Positions 8,336 to 16,763 of a DNA stretch of 64,000 nt are shown in pieces. Location of the stretch: the NCBI RefSeq assembly GCF_038069765.1, contig NZ_JBBPFS010000004.1:372001-436000 (forward strand), written 5' to 3'. How positions within the stretch are numbered: the stretch's first letter is position 1; the number at the start of each line of letters is the position of its first letter. The notes beneath the pieces are model-generated. The model was not told the DNA's origin. It saw nothing but the letters and a program-made list of their open reading frames with translations, and ran no database searches. The DNA comes from Arthrobacter_B sp038069765 (GTDB lineage Bacteria; Actinomycetota; Actinomycetes; Actinomycetales; Micrococcaceae). The position numbers and the translations under genes were made by a program.

Positions 8336-8421
8336 AGAGGCTCGGGAAAACAACCGGTTTCGGTTGCGGCGCGCCCTGTTCTCCCGAAAAGCCTCTCCCG
8401 AAGAGCTCCCCGCGCAAACGA

Positions 8422-8459
8422 CGACGGCGGCCGCCCCGGAATGGGGGCAGCCGCCGTCG
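8422..8459 (-). terminator. Terminator of ppa
   Basis: A 16-bp stem with one mismatch (8422-8437 against 8444-8459) and a six-base loop lies 49 bp past the ppa stop. On the minus strand it is followed by TCGTCGTTTG, only weakly T-rich. Confidence 0.7.
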
Positions 8460-8507
8460 GGCGTTTGCCGGGCCGGACGCCGCGGGGCGCCGGCCGGAAG
8501 GGACGTG

Positions 8508-9053
8508 CTAGTTGTTCTTGGGGTCGGCGTCGACGTCGCGGCCCTGGGGCTCGTCCTCTTCGCTGCCTTCGCCGATGGCCTCGAAGCGCTTCAGTGAGGC
8601 TTCGACCTCGGTTTCGGCGGCTTCGCGGCCGGCCCAGTCAGCGGCTTCAACCCACTTGCCCGGCTCCAGGTCCTTGTACTTGGTGAAGAAGTGCTTGATC
8701 TCATCGAGCAGGAAGTCGGAAACGTCCGAGATGTCCTGGATGTGGTCAAAGCGGGGGTCTACGGGGACGCAGAGGACCTTGGCGTCTCCGCCGCCGTCGT
8801 CCACCATGTTGAACACGCCGATCGGGCGGGATTCCACCAGGACGCCGGGCATCAGATCGAAGTCCTGGAGCATGACCAGGGCGTCCAGCGGATCGCCGTC
8901 TTCGCCCAGGGTGTTTTCGAAGTAGCCGTAGTGGGTGGGGTAGGCCATGGACGTAAAGAGGATGCGGTCCAGGCGCAGGCGGTGGGTTTCGTGGTCGATT
9001 TCGTACTTGACCCGGGATCCCTTGGGGATCTCAATGGTGACGTCGAGTTTCAT
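8508..9053 (-). CDS. ppa: Inorganic pyrophosphatase
   Basis: Family I soluble pyrophosphatase, hydrolysing PPi to drive nucleic-acid and tRNA-charging reactions. Hallmarks are IEIPKGSRVKYEID at the N-terminus, a family signature ending in DGDPLDALV with metal-binding aspartates, and the VDPRFDHIQDISDV segment. Start ATG at 9053 is set by AGAGGAG just upstream and the canonical MKLDVTIEIPKGS; in-frame codons further upstream are not used. The 181-aa length includes an acidic C-terminal tail (GEGSEEDEPQGRDVDADPKN) beyond the usual about 165-residue core, as commonly seen in actinomycetes. It is divergent from dacB. Confidence 0.95.
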   Translation of the reverse strand: MKLDVTIEIPKGSRVKYEIDHETHRLRLDRILFTSMAYPTHYGYFENTLGEDGDPLDALVMLQDFDLMPGVLVESRPIGVFNMVDDGGGDAKVLCVPVDPRFDHIQDISDVSDFLLDEIKHFFTKYKDLEPGKWVEAADWAGREAAETEVEASLKRFEAIGEGSEEDEPQGRDVDADPKNN

Positions 9054-9280
9054 GGATACTCCTCTTGCGCGGCACCGTGCGGGTACCGCAAAACGGGTTG
9101 GCGAACGCGGCGTCAACGAAAACAGTGCCGTGAACGTAGGCTGATCAACACACCGGCAACCGCAGAACTGCCCGCGTCCGTGCGGGCTGCGGCGTCGGTC
9201 TAGTCTTAAAGATATATGTCTTGGTCCCCATTCACTGTCTTAGGCAGCGGATGCAGCTAACGGAAAGCAATGGTGAAGCG

Positions 9281-10717
9281 ATGGCTCGGGTGTTTACCGG
9301 CCTCCTGCTGACCCTGGTCCTGGCCGTGCTTTTCGTTCCGCTGGCGTTGTACGCCGGACCTCCGGTGCTCGCCGCGCTCCGCTCCGAGCAGCCCCCGCGG
9401 CAGGTAGTGGTGCCCTCCTATCAGCAGGGCCCGAGCCGGCTGGCATCCCTGGGCGAGGAATTCCCGGTGCCCGCAGGTTCAGGTTCCGCAGCCCCGGATC
9501 CGCAGACGCTGAAGGAACTGCTGGACGCCGAGCTGACTGTCTCCGGAAGGGGCACTTTCCACGGCGTCGTGCTCGACACCCTGTCCGGGGAGGTGCTCTA
9601 CGACCTGGACGGCGGCACCGCCGTCACGCCCGCCTCCAGCCTCAAGATCCTCACGGCTGCTGCCGCCCTCTCGGAGCTGGGGGCGGAGACCACCTTTGAA
9701 ACTGTTGTCTACGCCGGAAGCACCCCGGACACCATCGTCCTTCGAGGCGGAGGAGACGTCCTCCTGACCGCCGGCAAGTCGGACGAGGAACAGGTCACGG
9801 GCCGCGCCGGGCTGCAGACCCTCGCCGATGAGACTGCGGCCGCCCTGGCGGAGCGGGGGACCGCGGGCACGGTCCGCATCCGGGTCGATGACACGCTGTT
9901 CAGCGGGGACACCCTGTCACCGGCGTGGAGCAGGGAAGACGTGGAGGCCGGGGAAATGGCGCCGCTTTATCCGCTGGCCATCAATTCGGCATGGGCAGCG
10001 GAGGGGGCCTCCTCCGGCCTGCGGACCGACGACGCCGCGCTCGCGGCTGCCGAAGCCTTTGCCGCCGCACTTGAAACGTCGGCCGGGGACTACGGGATGA
10101 CGGTCGATCCGACCATTGAACGCGGCAGCGCAGGGGACGGGGCGCAGCGGCTGGCGGCGGTGGAATCGGCTCCCGTGTCCGATCAGGTGCAGCACATGCT
10201 GCTCACCTCCGACAACTACCTGGCCGAGGCACTGGCCCGGATGAGTGCCCTGGCCGCCGGTCGGGAGGGGACGTTCGAGGGCGGAACGGAAGCAGTGTCG
10301 GCAGCGGTGTCCCGGCTCGGCGTCGACACGTCGTCACTGGTGCTGGCTGATGCCTCCGGGCTGGGCGGCGGAACGGAGATCTCCGCCCTGCAGCTGGCCG
10401 GGACGGTGCAGGCGGCGCTGACGTCCGCTGAAGATGACGTTCGGATGCTGCCCTACTCCCTCCCCGTCGCCGGATTGAGCGGAACCCTCGCCTCCCGGTT
10501 TTCCGGGGATGAAGAGGAGGATTCACCCGCCGGCGTCGTCCGGGGGAAAACCGGAACCCTTTTCGCGGTGACCTCGCTCAGCGGGTTCGTGACGGATGCC
10601 GACGGCCGGCTGCTGTCCTTTGCCTTTGTGGCAAACGGGCTGGAAGCCAACACGGCCCAGGCCCGCGCCGCCGTGGATTCGGCAGCCACCGTCCTGGCCG
10701 GATGCGGCTGCCGCTAA
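9281..10717 (+). CDS. dacB: D-alanyl-D-alanine carboxypeptidase/endopeptidase, PBP4 (class C) type
   Basis: Trims peptidoglycan stem peptides outside the membrane. An N-terminal hydrophobic segment (ARVFTGLLLTLVLAVLF) serves as signal or anchor. The penicillin-binding triad is clear: PASSLKI (SxxK), SDNYL (SxN) and VRGKTGTL (KTG), with the long insertion between the first two motifs that marks class C. Length is 478 aa from the ATG at 9281. An in-frame ATG at 9251 is an alternative that would add ten residues; neither has a strong ribosome site. It is followed by the metalloprotease and tilS, the usual actinomycete order. An AAAGATATATGTCTT element lies 56 bp upstream of the chosen start. Confidence 0.9.
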   Translation: MARVFTGLLLTLVLAVLFVPLALYAGPPVLAALRSEQPPRQVVVPSYQQGPSRLASLGEEFPVPAGSGSAAPDPQTLKELLDAELTVSGRGTFHGVVLDTLSGEVLYDLDGGTAVTPASSLKILTAAAALSELGAETTFETVVYAGSTPDTIVLRGGGDVLLTAGKSDEEQVTGRAGLQTLADETAAALAERGTAGTVRIRVDDTLFSGDTLSPAWSREDVEAGEMAPLYPLAINSAWAAEGASSGLRTDDAALAAAEAFAAALETSAGDYGMTVDPTIERGSAGDGAQRLAAVESAPVSDQVQHMLLTSDNYLAEALARMSALAAGREGTFEGGTEAVSAAVSRLGVDTSSLVLADASGLGGGTEISALQLAGTVQAALTSAEDDVRMLPYSLPVAGLSGTLASRFSGDEEEDSPAGVVRGKTGTLFAVTSLSGFVTDADGRLLSFAFVANGLEANTAQARAAVDSAATVLAGCGCR

Positions 10718-10777
10718 GGCGTTTGGCGTTCAGCGAACCCCTCTCCAATTCCGGGGAGCGTGTGGTCTGATGGACGG

Positions 10778-11917
10778 ATGGAGAGCTATCAGCGCCACCC
10801 CGCCCCAGCCGCCCCCGATCTGGTGAATTGGGACCTGGCCGCCGGAACGGCAGCCACCCTGGTGTCCGCCGGTCCCAAGATGTCAGCCCGTGAGATCCGT
10901 GACGCCGTCACGGAGCTGCGCGCCCTGGCAGATGAAGCAGTAACCCACGTACACCGCATCACCGGGCTGGAAGCTGCCCGGGACCTGCGGGATTCCGAGG
11001 TGCTCGTGGTGGACCGCGCCTCCTGGGCCAAAGCCAATTCCCGCAGCTTTGCCGCCCTCATGAACCCCGCCCTGGACCATCTGGCCCGAACCCGGCCCGA
11101 GCAGCTGAAGAATGCCAACACGGCCTTCAGCGGCACGGTCACCGGCGCCCAGCTCGGCGCCGTGCTGGCCTTCCTGTCCTCGAAGGTGCTCGGCCAGTAC
11201 GATCCCTTCTCGGCCAAGACCCCCGGCGGCCCCTCCGGCGGACGGCTGCTTCTGGTGGCTCCGAATATCATCAGCCTGGAGCGCGAACTCAACGTGGTTC
11301 CGGCTGATTTCCGGTTGTGGGTATGCCTTCACGAGCAGACCCACCGGGTGCAGTTCGCCGCGGCGCCCTGGCTGCGCGACCACATGCTGGAGCAGATCGG
11401 CCTGCTCACCAACGGCCTGATGGACAAGGCGCAGACCTTGTCCGAACGCCTGGGACAGGCCGCCAAGACCCTCACCTCGCCGGCCGCCCGGGAAGCACTG
11501 ACCGGCGGACCCGGCGGCGACGTCCCCAAGCGCCCGATGGACATCATGTCCCTGCTGCAGGACCCCGAGGACAAGGAGCGGATGTCCCACCTGACAGCTG
11601 TCATGTCCCTGCTGGAGGGCCACGCCAATGTGGTGATGGACGCCGTCGATGCCCGGATCGTTCCCAGCGTGAAGACCATCCGGCAGCGCTTTAATGCCCG
11701 CGGTAAAAGCCACGGCTGGCTGGACCGCTTCTTCCGCCAGATCATGGGGCTGGACGCCAAAATGCGCCAGTACAAGGACGGCGAGAAGTTTGTCCGCGCC
11801 GTGGTTGACCGTTCCGGCATGGACGGGTTCAACCGGGTCTGGGAAGCCCCCGCACATCTCCCCACCGAAGCTGAAATCCACAATCCGTCCCTCTGGATGA
11901 CCCGGATGGGACTGTAA
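10778..11917 (+). CDS. Zinc-dependent metalloprotease (DUF2342 family)
   Basis: Belongs to the actinomycete family annotated as zinc-dependent metalloprotease or coenzyme F420 biosynthesis-associated protein (DUF2342). The zinc-binding helix is seen as CLHEQTHRVQF, an HExxH motif near residue 190, and a downstream HANVVMDAV segment probably completes the site. No signal peptide is evident. Start is uncertain: ATG 10778 gives 379 aa and GTG 10760 gives 385 aa, with GGGGAG badly spaced for both. It sits between dacB and tilS, as in most relatives, with tilS starting 6 bp after its stop, so co-transcription with tilS is likely. The substrate is unknown. Confidence 0.8.
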   Translation: MESYQRHPAPAAPDLVNWDLAAGTAATLVSAGPKMSAREIRDAVTELRALADEAVTHVHRITGLEAARDLRDSEVLVVDRASWAKANSRSFAALMNPALDHLARTRPEQLKNANTAFSGTVTGAQLGAVLAFLSSKVLGQYDPFSAKTPGGPSGGRLLLVAPNIISLERELNVVPADFRLWVCLHEQTHRVQFAAAPWLRDHMLEQIGLLTNGLMDKAQTLSERLGQAAKTLTSPAAREALTGGPGGDVPKRPMDIMSLLQDPEDKERMSHLTAVMSLLEGHANVVMDAVDARIVPSVKTIRQRFNARGKSHGWLDRFFRQIMGLDAKMRQYKDGEKFVRAVVDRSGMDGFNRVWEAPAHLPTEAEIHNPSLWMTRMGL

Positions 11918-11923
11918 CCGCAC

Positions 11924-13078
11924 GTGCACATGCAAGAAGCCGACTTTTCCGCACCCGATTTCCCCGCTCAGGCCCAGCCGCACCGCGGCCGTCCACGCAA
12001 GCGCCTGAACCCGACCCTGGGCAAGGCCCGCAACATGATCCGGGAGGCGCTGGAGGATGCAGGGCTCGCGCCCCGCGGGACTGCTTCCGCTCCGCCTCCG
12101 CTGCTGCTGGTTGCGTGCAGCGGCGGGCCGGACTCCCTGGCGCTGGCCGAAGCGGCGTCCTTCTTTGCCCGCCGCGGTGATTACCGGGTGGGTGCAGTGG
12201 TCGTGGACCACGCCCTGCAGCCCGGATCCGCCGACGTAGCCGCCGCTGCCGCGCAGAAGCTTCGCGGCATGGGTCTGGACCCGGTCCAGGTGCGCACAGT
12301 ATCGGTGCCTGCAACCGGCATGGGGCCCGAGGCCGCGGCCCGCACCGTGCGCTACGAGGCCCTCGATGCCGCCGTGGAGGAGACCGGAGCCGACGCCGTA
12401 CTGCTCGGACACACCCTGGACGACCAGGCTGAACAGGTGCTCCTGGGCCTCGCCCGCGGCTCCGGCACCCGGTCCCTGGCAGGCATGCGTGCCGTGCGGG
12501 GCAAATACCTGCGCCCGCTGCTGGGACTGCGCCGCAGCGAGACCGAAGAAATCTGCGAAAGCGAAGGCCTCGACCCCTGGTTTGATCCCACCAACTCGGA
12601 TCCGGCCTTTGCCCGGTCCCGGGTCCGGGCGGAGGTCCTGCCGTTCCTGGAAGAGAAACTGGGCCCGGGAATCGCCGAGGCACTGTTCCGTTCCTCACGT
12701 ATCCTGGCCAACGACGCCGACTACCTCGACACCGTAAGCGCCGAAACCTATGCAAGGCTGCGCATCGTGCCGGGCGGTGCGGAGGACACGGAAACGCAGG
12801 CTGCCGGCACCGTCCTGTTGCCCGAAGCACAGCTGCGTGAGCTGGCTCCCGCCGTGCGCCAGCGCGTCCTGGCCCTGGCCGCCGTCGAGCTCGGAGCCGC
12901 CCAGCCCAGCTACGAACGGCTGCGGTCGGTCGAGGCGCTTCTGCGCCGCACCGGCTCCGCCGGTCCCGTGGAACTCGTCGGCAAAGTGAGCGTCTACCGG
13001 CAGGTGCGCACAAATCCGGTTCCCCAAGGCCCCTCCGGCTATGGCAATCTTGTCTTTAGGAAAAAGAGCAGCACCTAA
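11924..13078 (+). CDS. tilS: tRNA(Ile)-lysidine synthase
   Basis: Modifies the wobble C34 of the AUA-reading tRNA-Ile to lysidine using ATP and lysine. The N-type PP-loop SGGPDSLALAEA is at about residue 69, followed by VVDHALQPGS and LGHTLDDQAEQVLLGL, RGSGTRSLAGM and FDPTNSDPAFARSRVR, all typical of TilS. Length is 384 aa from GTG 11924; ATG 11930 is an alternative two codons in. The roughly 60-residue N-terminal stretch before the PP-loop is longer than in many homologues. It lies six bases after the metalloprotease and 36 bases before hpt, the standard tilS-hpt-ftsH string. Confidence 0.95.
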   Translation: MHMQEADFSAPDFPAQAQPHRGRPRKRLNPTLGKARNMIREALEDAGLAPRGTASAPPPLLLVACSGGPDSLALAEAASFFARRGDYRVGAVVVDHALQPGSADVAAAAAQKLRGMGLDPVQVRTVSVPATGMGPEAAARTVRYEALDAAVEETGADAVLLGHTLDDQAEQVLLGLARGSGTRSLAGMRAVRGKYLRPLLGLRRSETEEICESEGLDPWFDPTNSDPAFARSRVRAEVLPFLEEKLGPGIAEALFRSSRILANDADYLDTVSAETYARLRIVPGGAEDTETQAAGTVLLPEAQLRELAPAVRQRVLALAAVELGAAQPSYERLRSVEALLRRTGSAGPVELVGKVSVYRQVRTNPVPQGPSGYGNLVFRKKSST

Positions 13079-13114
13079 AATCCAGCTGCAACATCTCGTA
13101 CCCGGGAGCCATTC

Positions 13115-13666
13115 GTGGATTCACACGACGTCCAGTCAGACCTCAAGCACGTTCTCTACACCAAGGAACAGATCGAAACGCGGGTGAGTGAGCTCGCAGC
13201 AGAGATTGACCGCGACTATGCCGGGCGTGACATCCTGCTCGTCGGTGTGCTCAAGGGCGCCGTGATGGTCATGGCGGACCTTTCCCGCGCCCTGCACAGC
13301 CACGTGACCATGGACTGGATGGCGGTATCCTCCTACGGTTCCGGCACTCAGTCCTCCGGCGTGGTCCGGATCCTCAAGGACCTGGAAACAGACCTCCTGG
13401 GCAAGCATGTGCTCATCGTCGAGGACATCATCGACTCCGGCCTGACCCTTTCCTGGCTGCGCACCAACCTGCAGTCCCGCGGCCCGGCCAGCGTCGAAAT
13501 CTGCACCCTGCTGCGCAAGCCCACCGCCGCCAAGGTCGAAATCGACGTCAAGTACGTCGGATACGAGATCCCGAACGAGTTTGTTGTGGGCTACGGACTG
13601 GACTTCGCCGAGCGGTACCGCAACCTCGATTTCATCGGAACCCTGGCACCGCACGTCTACGAGTAA
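13115..13666 (+). CDS. hpt: Hypoxanthine phosphoribosyltransferase
   Basis: Purine salvage enzyme transferring phosphoribose from PRPP to hypoxanthine or guanine. The PRPP-binding motif VLIVEDIIDSGLTLSWL (about residues 94-110) is present, with LLVGVLKGAVMVMADLSR for the PPi loop and FVVGYGLDFAERYRNL for base recognition. Its 183 aa are the usual size. The GTG at 13115 has GGGAG nine bases upstream. It is followed by a perfect 14-bp hairpin, so ftsH is probably transcribed from its own promoter despite the conserved neighbourhood. Confidence 0.96.
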   Translation: MDSHDVQSDLKHVLYTKEQIETRVSELAAEIDRDYAGRDILLVGVLKGAVMVMADLSRALHSHVTMDWMAVSSYGSGTQSSGVVRILKDLETDLLGKHVLIVEDIIDSGLTLSWLRTNLQSRGPASVEICTLLRKPTAAKVEIDVKYVGYEIPNEFVVGYGLDFAERYRNLDFIGTLAPHVYE

Positions 13667-13688
13667 AACCGGCAGCGGAGCAGACAGC

Positions 13689-13720
13689 ACCGGACGGCGG
13701 CCAGCAGGCCGCCGTCCGGT
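13689..13720 (+). terminator. Terminator after hpt
   Basis: A perfect 14-bp stem (13689-13702 with 13707-13720) closes on the loop AGCA, 22 bp past the hpt stop. It is followed by TCTGC, so the T-run is poor. Confidence 0.75.
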
Positions 13721-13855
13721 TCTGCATCCGCGATCAACATCACTGCGGCGTGCTACGCCCAGAGGGAACTTTCCGGGTATTGGGGACGTGTTCTTTCAGG
13801 TAACGGTGTATAGCTAGTTGAAGCATATTTCCGCGCAATATCAGCGTTGTTGATC

Positions 13856-13886
13856 AGGAGGGACGGGGCGTACGCCCTGACGACGA
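13856..13886 (+). promoter_or_regulatory. ftsH ribosome site with hairpin spacer
   Basis: AGGAGG at 13856-13861 lies 25 bases before the ftsH ATG, too far for normal initiation. Between them, 13864-13879 can fold into a six-pair stem (one G-T pair) on a GTAC loop. Folding would shorten the effective spacing to about nine bases. No in-frame upstream start exists, since TGA occupies 13878-13880. Confidence 0.45.
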
Positions 13887-16004
13887 ATGAAATCTAAGAA
13901 CTTCTTCAAGGGGCCGGGCATTTGGATAGTCCTGGCATTGGCCCTTCTTGTGCTCATTCTTCCCAGCCTTTCCCAGAGCGGGGCAACAAAGGTGGACACC
14001 AGCGTGGGGCTGGAGATGCTCAAGAACCGAGAGGTGGAGCAGGCCAAGATTTACGACGGCGAACAGCGCGTCGACCTGACGCTCCGGGAGCCGTATAAGG
14101 ACAGCAGCGGCAAGGAGACCGAGAACGTCCAGTTCTTCTTCGGCACCGCCCGCGGCGAGGACATTGTCGCAGCGGTGAATGACTCCGGCGCCGACGGGTT
14201 CACCGACCAGCCGGTCCAGACCAACTGGTTCACCAGCTTCCTGGGCCTGTTCCTGCCCTTCATCATTCTCGGCGTCATCTTCTGGTTCCTGCTCTCCCGC
14301 ATGCAGGGCGGCGGCTCCCAGGTCATGAAGTTCGGCAAGTCCAAGGCGAAACTGACCAACAAGGACATGCCGCAGGTAACCTTCGCCGACGTTGCCGGCG
14401 CGGATGAAGCCGTCGAAGAGCTCCACGAAATCAAGGAATTCCTCCAGGACCCGGCCAAGTTCCAGGCCGTGGGGGCCAAGATCCCCAAGGGCGTGCTGCT
14501 TTACGGCCCTCCCGGCACCGGTAAGACCCTGCTGGCCCGTGCCGTGGCCGGCGAGGCCGGCGTGCCGTTCTACTCCATCTCCGGTTCCGACTTTGTCGAG
14601 ATGTTCGTCGGTGTGGGTGCTTCCCGCGTCCGCGACCTCTTCGAGCAGGCCAAGACCAATGCCCCCGCGATCATCTTCGTTGACGAGATCGACGCCGTCG
14701 GCCGCCACCGCGGTGCCGGCGTAGGCGGCGGCAACGACGAACGCGAGCAGACCCTGAACCAGCTGCTGGTGGAGATGGACGGCTTTGACGGCAACACCAA
14801 CGTCATCCTGATTGCCGCCACCAACCGCCCCGACGTGCTGGACCCGGCGCTGCTGCGTCCGGGCCGCTTCGACCGCCAGATCGGCGTCGAGGCTCCCGAC
14901 ATGCAGGGGCGCCTGCACATCCTGCAGGTCCACGCCAAGGGCAAGCCGATGGCCGACGGCGTCGACCTGGAAACCGTTGCCCGCAAGACGCCCGGCTTCA
15001 CGGGTGCCGACCTCGCCAACGTCCTGAATGAAGCGGCCCTGCTGACTGCCCGCTCCAACGCGCAGCTCATCGACGACCGCGCCCTGGACGAAGCCATTGA
15101 CCGGGTCATCGCCGGACCGCAGAAGCGCAGCCGGGTGATGAAGGAACTGGAGCGCAAGATTACGGCCTACCATGAGGGCGGACACGCCCTGGTGGCAGCG
15201 GCCCTGCGCAACACGGACCCCGTCACCAAGGTGACCATCCTGCCGCGCGGCCGGGCCCTGGGTTACACGATGGTGCTGCCGCAGGACGACAAGTACTCCG
15301 TCACGCGCAACGAACTTCTCGATCAGCTCGCCTACGCCATGGGCGGCCGGGTGGCCGAAGAAATCGTGTTCCACGACCCTTCCACCGGTGCGTCCAATGA
15401 CATTGAAAAGGCCACGTCCACGGCCCGGAAGATGGTCACCCAGTACGGCATGAGCGAGCGGATCGGTTCCGTGAAGCTCGGCAGCGGCGGAGGCGAACCT
15501 TTCCTGGGACGCGACATGGGCCAGGAACGGAATTACTCCGACCAGGTTGCCTACGTGGTGGACGAGGAAATCCGGCGTCTGCTGGACAACGCCCATGACG
15601 AGGCCTACCAGATCCTCACCGAAAACCGGGACGTCCTGGACCGGCTGGCCCTGGAACTGCTCGAGCGTGAAACCCTGAACCAGGCCGAGATTGCCGAGGT
15701 CTTCCACGACGTGCGCAAGCGCGACGTCCGCGAAGTCTGGCTCTCCAAGCCCACCCGCCAGGTCCACAGCCTGCCGCCGGTCGTCTCCGCCAAGGAACGG
15801 CGCGAGGCCGCAGCGGACGGCAGGCCGAACCCGGACACCGTCTCGCCGCAGGACCAGATTGCGGACGCAGACCTGCCCCAGGACTTCGATGTATCCGGCA
15901 ACGGGCTGCCCCAGCCCGAAGGCACCGGATCCGGACACGCGGGACAGGGCGGCACCGCCGGCCGGACTGACGGCACGGAAGAATCCGCTCCGAACGACCG
16001 CTAG
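13887..16004 (+). CDS. ftsH: ATP-dependent zinc metalloprotease FtsH
   Basis: Membrane-anchored AAA+ protease that degrades misfolded and regulatory membrane proteins. Two transmembrane segments (about residues 11-28 and 113-132) flank a short extracytoplasmic domain. The AAA module has Walker A GPPGTGKT (about 207-214), Walker B IIFVDEIDA and the SRH (NRPDVLDPALLRPGRFDRQ). The protease zinc motif HEGGH is near residue 429. The C-terminal 70 residues are polar and Gly/Pro-rich, a typical actinomycete tail. At 705 aa, length is normal. It heads the ftsH-folE-folP-folB-folK neighbourhood, but a hairpin follows it, so folE probably starts a new unit. Confidence 0.97.
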   Translation: MKSKNFFKGPGIWIVLALALLVLILPSLSQSGATKVDTSVGLEMLKNREVEQAKIYDGEQRVDLTLREPYKDSSGKETENVQFFFGTARGEDIVAAVNDSGADGFTDQPVQTNWFTSFLGLFLPFIILGVIFWFLLSRMQGGGSQVMKFGKSKAKLTNKDMPQVTFADVAGADEAVEELHEIKEFLQDPAKFQAVGAKIPKGVLLYGPPGTGKTLLARAVAGEAGVPFYSISGSDFVEMFVGVGASRVRDLFEQAKTNAPAIIFVDEIDAVGRHRGAGVGGGNDEREQTLNQLLVEMDGFDGNTNVILIAATNRPDVLDPALLRPGRFDRQIGVEAPDMQGRLHILQVHAKGKPMADGVDLETVARKTPGFTGADLANVLNEAALLTARSNAQLIDDRALDEAIDRVIAGPQKRSRVMKELERKITAYHEGGHALVAAALRNTDPVTKVTILPRGRALGYTMVLPQDDKYSVTRNELLDQLAYAMGGRVAEEIVFHDPSTGASNDIEKATSTARKMVTQYGMSERIGSVKLGSGGGEPFLGRDMGQERNYSDQVAYVVDEEIRRLLDNAHDEAYQILTENRDVLDRLALELLERETLNQAEIAEVFHDVRKRDVREVWLSKPTRQVHSLPPVVSAKERREAAADGRPNPDTVSPQDQIADADLPQDFDVSGNGLPQPEGTGSGHAGQGGTAGRTDGTEESAPNDR

Positions 16005-16019
16005 AACACGTCTGTCAGC

Positions 16020-16050
16020 AAGCGGCCCGGAACTTTGTGCCGGGCCGCTT
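16020..16050 (+). terminator. Terminator after ftsH
   Basis: An 11-bp stem AAGCGGCCCGG / CCGGGCCGCTT with a nine-base loop, starting 15 bp after the ftsH stop; followed by TGCTGTAT. Confidence 0.7.
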
Positions 16051-16131
16051 TGCTGTATCGGTTCGGGCGGGGCCCCGCCGGAGGGCCGCTGCAGGAGCCG
16101 CCCCGGGCAGCAGCCACGGTAGGATCGACCA

Positions 16132-16749
16132 GTGACGGATTTCGATGATGAACTGACGGCGGAGGACATCCCCGCTTCCCCGGCCCCGGTGGACCAGCCC
16201 CGGATTGAAAAAGCGGTCCGCGAAATTCTCCTCGCAATCGGAGAAGACCCCGACCGGGAAGGGCTGCAGGACACACCCAAGCGGGTTGCGAAGTCCTATG
16301 CGGAAATTTTCGCCGGCCTGCACCAGAGCCCGGTGGACCTGCTGGCAACCACCTTTGCCCTCGAACACGAGGAGATGGTTCTGGTGAAGGACATCCCGTT
16401 CTTCTCCACCTGCGAACACCATCTGGTGCCCTTCCACGGCACCGCCCACATTGGCTACATTCCCTCCAAGGACGGCAAGGTCACCGGACTGAGCAAGCTC
16501 GCCAGGCTGGTGGACGTGTACGCGCGCCGGCCTCAGGTCCAGGAGCGCCTGACAACCCAGATCGTCGACGCGCTGATGGACAACCTGGACCCCCGCGGTG
16601 CCATAGTTGTCATTGAATGCGAACACCTCTGCATGTCGATGCGCGGAGTGCGCAAACCCGGAGCCAAAACCGTCACCTCGGCGGTACGCGGCCAGCTCCG
16701 GGAGACCGCAACACGTGCAGAAGCAATGAGCCTCATACTCGGACGATAG
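16132..16749 (+). CDS. folE: GTP cyclohydrolase I
   Basis: First enzyme of folate (tetrahydrofolate) synthesis, converting GTP to dihydroneopterin triphosphate. The zinc and active-site residues are visible in STCEHHLVPFHGTAHIGYIP and in the second cysteine segment VIECEHLCMSMRGV. LSKLARLVDVYARRPQVQERL is the family signature. Its 205 aa agree with the family. The start is GTG at 16132. It is followed after 14 bp by folP, beginning a tight folate operon. Confidence 0.97.
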   Translation: MTDFDDELTAEDIPASPAPVDQPRIEKAVREILLAIGEDPDREGLQDTPKRVAKSYAEIFAGLHQSPVDLLATTFALEHEEMVLVKDIPFFSTCEHHLVPFHGTAHIGYIPSKDGKVTGLSKLARLVDVYARRPQVQERLTTQIVDALMDNLDPRGAIVVIECEHLCMSMRGVRKPGAKTVTSAVRGQLRETATRAEAMSLILGR

Positions 16750-16763
16750 GACGCCACCACCCC

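Noticed and set aside
13854..16280. An 808-codon frame antisense to ftsH
   Set aside because: No domain character and fully opposite ftsH; an artefact of codon bias.
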